Origin: Bacteroidota bacterium
Lineage (GTDB): Bacteria; Bacteroidota; Bacteroidia; Bacteroidales; SZUA-534
DNA length: 10,284 bases
Direction of reading: 5' to 3'
Assembly (NCBI GenBank): GCA_020047835.1
Contig: JAIFNJ010000050.1
Span: forward strand, 1-10,284
Shown piece after piece: positions 7,927 through 10,284 of the stretch. The first letter of the stretch is position 1. Every line of letters starts with the position of its first letter. The notes beneath the pieces were generated by a model. The model did no database searches. It was not told the DNA's origin and saw nothing but the letters and a program-made list of their open reading frames with translations. The position numbers and the translations under genes were made by a program.

Positions 7927-8808
7927 ATGACCACTACCAAAGAACAACGGTTCAGTATTATTAGCACCCTATTATTCCTAGTGGCGTTAACTGGACTATT
8001 GCTGTTTTTTGGTTTTACCGCACCATTTCCCCCTCCCGTTGAAGAAGGAATTCTTATAAACTTTGGAACTACAGAAACCGGTTCAGGTGAAATTGAACCT
8101 TTAGTTGCCGAAGCCATACAAGAATTAGAAGAAGTACCAATTCCTCCAAAAGCCAGCATTACTGAACCTATTAAAAATGATGAGAAAGCAGAAGAAGTAG
8201 TGACTCAGGATTTTGAGCAAACAGCAGTAATTGAAGAAAAAAAACGTCAGGAAAAAAAGGAAAAAGAAGCGTTAGAACAAAAGAAAATTGAGGAAGAGAT
8301 TGCTCGTAAACAACAAGAAGAAATAGAAAAGAACAAGCGCGAGGAAGAAGAAAGGATTCAAAAAGAAGAACAACAACTAAAATCAATTAAAGACCGGGGG
8401 AAAAACGCATTTGCCGGTAAAAATCCCGATGGAGGAACTAATGGTGAAGGTGTTAATGGAGGAGTTGGAAACCAAGGCGACCCTAATGGTGATGTGAACT
8501 CAAAAAACCGCACCGGCGGACCAACAGGAGGTGATGGTGTATCTTTCAGCCTTGCAGGACGGAGTAGTAAATTTTTGCCCAAACCAGAATATTTAAGCAA
8601 ATCGGAAGGTAAAGTAGTGGTTGAAGTCACCGTTGATCAGGATGGGAATGTTATTAAAGCAACTCCAGGTGGAAAAGGTACTACAACCTCTGATAGAACA
8701 CTGCACCAGGCTGCTGAAAAAGCCGCATTAAAAGCCACATTTGATGTTAATAAAAATGCTCCACCTCAACAAGTGGGTACTATTACCTATTTCTTTATTT
8801 TGCAATAA
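7927..8808 (+). CDS. TonB/TolA-like energy transducer
   Basis: Periplasm-spanning transducer (293 residues) expected to be driven by the adjacent ExbB/ExbD pair and to contact an outer-membrane partner. Order of parts: short cytoplasmic N-terminus; one membrane anchor at about 9-30; PFPPPVEE (33-40) followed by ILINFGTTETGSGEIEP (42-58), a signature I recall from Bacteroidota TonB homologues; a Lys/Glu/Gln-rich, probably helical or coiled-coil segment at about 84-155; a Gly/Asn-rich flexible linker at about 163-205; and a TonB C-terminal domain at about 213-293 (FLPKPEYLSKSEGKVVVEVT, DQDGNV, ending TITYFFILQ). The anchor has no histidine, so the SxxxH motif of E. coli TonB and TolA is absent. 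The charged rod is TolA-like while the C-terminal domain is TonB-like, so a Tol-type role is as possible as siderophore-receptor energising. No Pal, TolB or receptor gene is in the window. Confidence 0.9.
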   Translation: MTTTKEQRFSIISTLLFLVALTGLLLFFGFTAPFPPPVEEGILINFGTTETGSGEIEPLVAEAIQELEEVPIPPKASITEPIKNDEKAEEVVTQDFEQTAVIEEKKRQEKKEKEALEQKKIEEEIARKQQEEIEKNKREEEERIQKEEQQLKSIKDRGKNAFAGKNPDGGTNGEGVNGGVGNQGDPNGDVNSKNRTGGPTGGDGVSFSLAGRSSKFLPKPEYLSKSEGKVVVEVTVDQDGNVIKATPGGKGTTTSDRTLHQAAEKAALKATFDVNKNAPPQQVGTITYFFILQ

Positions 8809-8867
8809 ATTCTATAAAATTCTTGAGATAAAAGTACCTCATTCCATCTTTCCAATATTCCTATCAT

Positions 8868-8915
8868 AAAAAATTAAAAGCCACTTTCAAACTTATTGAA
8901 CCAAGAGGCTTTTAA
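8868..8915 (-). terminator. Nested hairpin with T-tract ending the TauE/SafE gene
   Basis: TTAAAAGCC (8874-8882) pairs perfectly with GGCTTTTAA (8907-8915), and inside it TTCAA (8886-8890) pairs with TTGAA (8896-8900) around a 5-nt loop. Read on the minus strand, the outer stem is followed directly by TTTTTTATG, so this is a credible intrinsic terminator for the leftward permease gene. The stem begins inside its last codons and spans its stop (8893-8895). On the plus strand no T-tract follows, so it is less convincing for the converging tonB-like gene. Confidence 0.75.
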
Positions 8916-9681
8916 CCCAATCATAAATCCCCAAGAATTTTACCGCTGAAACCAGTATTACTGCCAATAAAATATATCTCACAAATTTTGGACCCCAACT
9001 AACGGCAAAACGAGAAGCAATATAAGCACCAAGCATACTGCCTGCTGCTAAAATTAGTCCGATTGAAAAATTAACTTGCTCATTCCATATAAATACAGGC
9101 AATATAAAAAGCGTGTAAACCAAAACTATCAATATTTTTAACACATTGGCTTTAATCAAATCGTATCCCACACTTAAAACCAAGCCCGCCAGTAAAAAAA
9201 CACCTACACCCAATTGAATAAAACCGCCATAAAAACCTATGCCAAACATAACTAAGTTCTGTGTCCAATTGAGTTTAATGGTATGATCCGGATTAGTTAC
9301 CTTCACCCATTTTTCAGGTTTATAAACTACCACAAAAAATAAGAATACCATTAAAATTCCAATAACCCTTGTCATAATTTTTTCGTCGATACTTACCGCT
9401 AAAGCAGCACCTAACAACGCTCCTATAATTGAAGGAATGGTAATTCGGTAGTTTTCACGGAGTTTGATAGCACCTTGCTGCTTAAAACTGGCCACACCAA
9501 CAATGCTGCTAAGAAGTATCATCAAACGATTGGTACCATTTGCAACATTAGCAGGCATACCCAGAAACATGAGAAGTGACAATGATATGGTGGACCCACT
9601 ACCTGCTAGTGTATTAATGAATCCGGCAAAAAAACCGGCAGTTAAAGTCAAAACAACCAAATACCCATTCAATTCTTGCAT
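8893..9681 (-). CDS. Sulfite exporter TauE/SafE family (TSUP) membrane permease
   Basis: Multi-pass inner-membrane transporter of 262 residues, normal for TSUP proteins, with about eight hydrophobic segments. The family's internal duplication is visible: the first half carries GFFAGFINTLAGSGS (16-30), and the second half repeats the pattern as GFYGGFIQLGVGVFLL (149-164). Each half later has a Gly-rich helix, GALLGAAL (87-94) and GSMLGAYIA (214-222). NGTNRL at 48-53 is another family block. Characterised relatives export sulfite, sulfoacetate or related organosulfur anions, but most are uncharacterised and no substrate can be named here. The ATG at 9681 precedes the first helix closely and is the only sensible start. 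It is a single gene, convergent with the tonB-like gene (84-bp gap), divergent from the symporter gene to the right, and has its own terminator. Confidence 0.93.
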   Translation of the reverse strand: MQELNGYLVVLTLTAGFFAGFINTLAGSGSTISLSLLMFLGMPANVANGTNRLMILLSSIVGVASFKQQGAIKLRENYRITIPSIIGALLGAALAVSIDEKIMTRVIGILMVFLFFVVVYKPEKWVKVTNPDHTIKLNWTQNLVMFGIGFYGGFIQLGVGVFLLAGLVLSVGYDLIKANVLKILIVLVYTLFILPVFIWNEQVNFSIGLILAAGSMLGAYIASRFAVSWGPKFVRYILLAVILVSAVKFLGIYDWVKSLLVQ

Positions 9682-9985
9682 AAAAAGGAAGTTTTAATAA
9701 GAAAAAAACATCTGATTTGATCCCTAAATCCGAAAGAAGATTATTTTCTTTTGTATTCTATTAAGAAAACCAACCTTTCTAAGTATCGCAAAGCTCACTT
9801 TCAAAGTGATTTTCCATATCAGGAATAACCATAATAACTGCAAACATTTCATCCCTTCATGGATTTAACGGTGCGGAATAAAGATATTATAAAAATGCAT
9901 AGTGCAAACTATTCAAAAGTAGTATTTACACCACCTATTACAGCAGTAAAAAAAGTTATTTTTACGACAATTAAAGCTAAAAAAT
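9682..9985. promoter_or_regulatory. 304-bp divergent intergenic region with a 15-bp palindrome
   Basis: No credible gene was found in this stretch. It must contain promoters for the leftward permease and the rightward symporter. The clearest structure is TCACTTT-C-AAAGTGA (9795-9809), a perfect dyad with 7-bp arms around a single base, suited to a regulator dimer. ATAGT-GCAA-ACTAT (about 9899-9912) is a smaller inverted repeat. TATTTTTA at 9957-9964 lies 21 nt before the symporter ATG and resembles a -7 box with one mismatch. On the minus strand TACTTTTG (9921 to 9914) matches TAnnTTTG exactly but lacks a -33 partner. The region is longer than the other gaps and may hold more control sites. 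Confidence 0.4.
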
Positions 9986-10284
9986 ATGTTCGAAGGTCTT
10001 GAAGTACTAGATACCATACATTTAAACTTTAGTCCGGAAAGTTTAAAATTATTAAACATTACCATCGCATTTATTATGTTTGGAGTTGCGCTAGATCTAA
10101 AATTAAGCCGCTTTAAGCATGTTTTTTTATTTCCAAAATCCACTTTTTTGGGTTGGGCAGCCCAATTTTTTGTGATGCCTTTGATGACTTTCTTACTCGT
10201 ACTCATCATAAATCCTACACCTGGAGTGGCTTTGGGAATGATATTAGTTGCCGCATGCCCGGGAGGTAATCTTTCAAATTTTAT
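9986..10284 (+). CDS. Bile acid:sodium symporter (BASS/SBF) family protein, 3'-truncated by window edge
   Basis: The first 99 codons are present and the frame is still open at the edge. Translation starts MFEGLEVLDTIHLNFSPESL. Hydrophobic segments follow at about 22-37 (LLNITIAFIMFGVALD), 52-74 and 77-90, ending in ACPGGNLSNF (90-99). The FIMFGVALDL stretch and the (A/C)CPGG-SN motif are hallmarks of BASS-family Na+-coupled carriers; full members have nine or ten helices, so about two thirds of the protein lies outside the window. Bacterial members are often annotated as bile acid symporters although known substrates also include pantoate and other organic anions, so the substrate is open. 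The ATG follows GCTAAAAAAT, nearly the same leader as cysK, and an in-frame TAA at 9947 limits any extension. It is divergent from the TauE/SafE gene. Confidence 0.9.
   Translation, partial: MFEGLEVLDTIHLNFSPESLKLLNITIAFIMFGVALDLKLSRFKHVFLFPKSTFLGWAAQFFVMPLMTFLLVLIINPTPGVALGMILVAACPGGNLSNF

Noticed and set aside
8358..8630. Minus-strand open frames opposite the tonB-like gene (also 7911-8159 and 8171-8386)
   Set aside because: They are by-products of the Lys/Glu-rich and Gly-rich codons of the sense gene, with no start context or recognisable domain.
128..9681. A sulfur-metabolism cluster linking cysK with the TauE/SafE permease
   Set aside because: They are about 8 kb apart, on different strands and separated by unrelated genes, and the permease substrate is unknown.
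9914..9921. Exact TAnnTTTG match (TACTTTTG) on the minus strand as the promoter of the TauE/SafE gene
   Set aside because: No TTTG -33 partner is visible and the site is more than 230 bp from the start codon; a chance match cannot be excluded.
9913..10209. Minus-strand open frame of 98 codons near the right edge
   Set aside because: The plus strand encodes a clear BASS-family N-terminus from 9986; the minus frame is its shadow.

Overview
The window looks like a chromosomal segment of an AT-rich member of the Bacteroidota. Three things point there: start codons have A/T-rich leaders and no Shine-Dalgarno sequence; the tsaD/tamB divergent pair and the ExbB-ExbD-TonB set have Bacteroidota-type sequence signatures (for example the INFGT...GSG motif after the TonB anchor); and the intergenic DNA is of a type common in that phylum. 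Genus cannot be read from this sequence. No rRNA, tRNA, CRISPR array, transposase, phage gene or integration site was seen.

Layout. Positions 1-90 are a heptanucleotide tandem array (unit AAACCAG) that runs off the left edge. Then come cysK (128-1033, +), a short convergent gap filled by a 13-bp inverted repeat, and tsaD (1108-2127, -). A divergent control region (2128-2248) with a perfect operator-like palindrome separates tsaD from a very large tamB-family gene (about 2249-6646, +). After 122 bp there is a compact energy-transduction set on the + strand: an ExbB/TolQ-type channel (6769-7470), an ExbD/TolR protein (7509-7919) and a TonB/TolA-like transducer (7927-8808). A TauE/SafE permease (8893-9681, -) converges on it and ends in a nested hairpin with a T-tract. 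A 304-bp divergent intergenic region then leads to the first 99 codons of a bile acid:sodium symporter family gene (9986 to the right edge, +).

How the genes fit together. cysK (cysteine synthesis) and tsaD (tRNA t6A modification) are stand-alone housekeeping genes. TamB is an inner-membrane-anchored, periplasm-spanning protein of envelope biogenesis. The downstream ExbB-ExbD-TonB set converts proton motive force into mechanical work across the periplasm. The two are co-directional and adjacent, so an envelope-biogenesis block is a reasonable reading, but a functional link is inference. The two transporters at the right edge have unknown substrates.

The most notable point is that tamB has no ATG, GTG or TTG upstream of its membrane anchor. 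The anchor is encoded in frame but can only be reached from an ATT (2249) or ATA (2234) codon, so a standard gene call starting at TTG 2324 would lose the signal anchor. Otherwise this is mostly conserved core genome; no clearly new multi-gene system was found.
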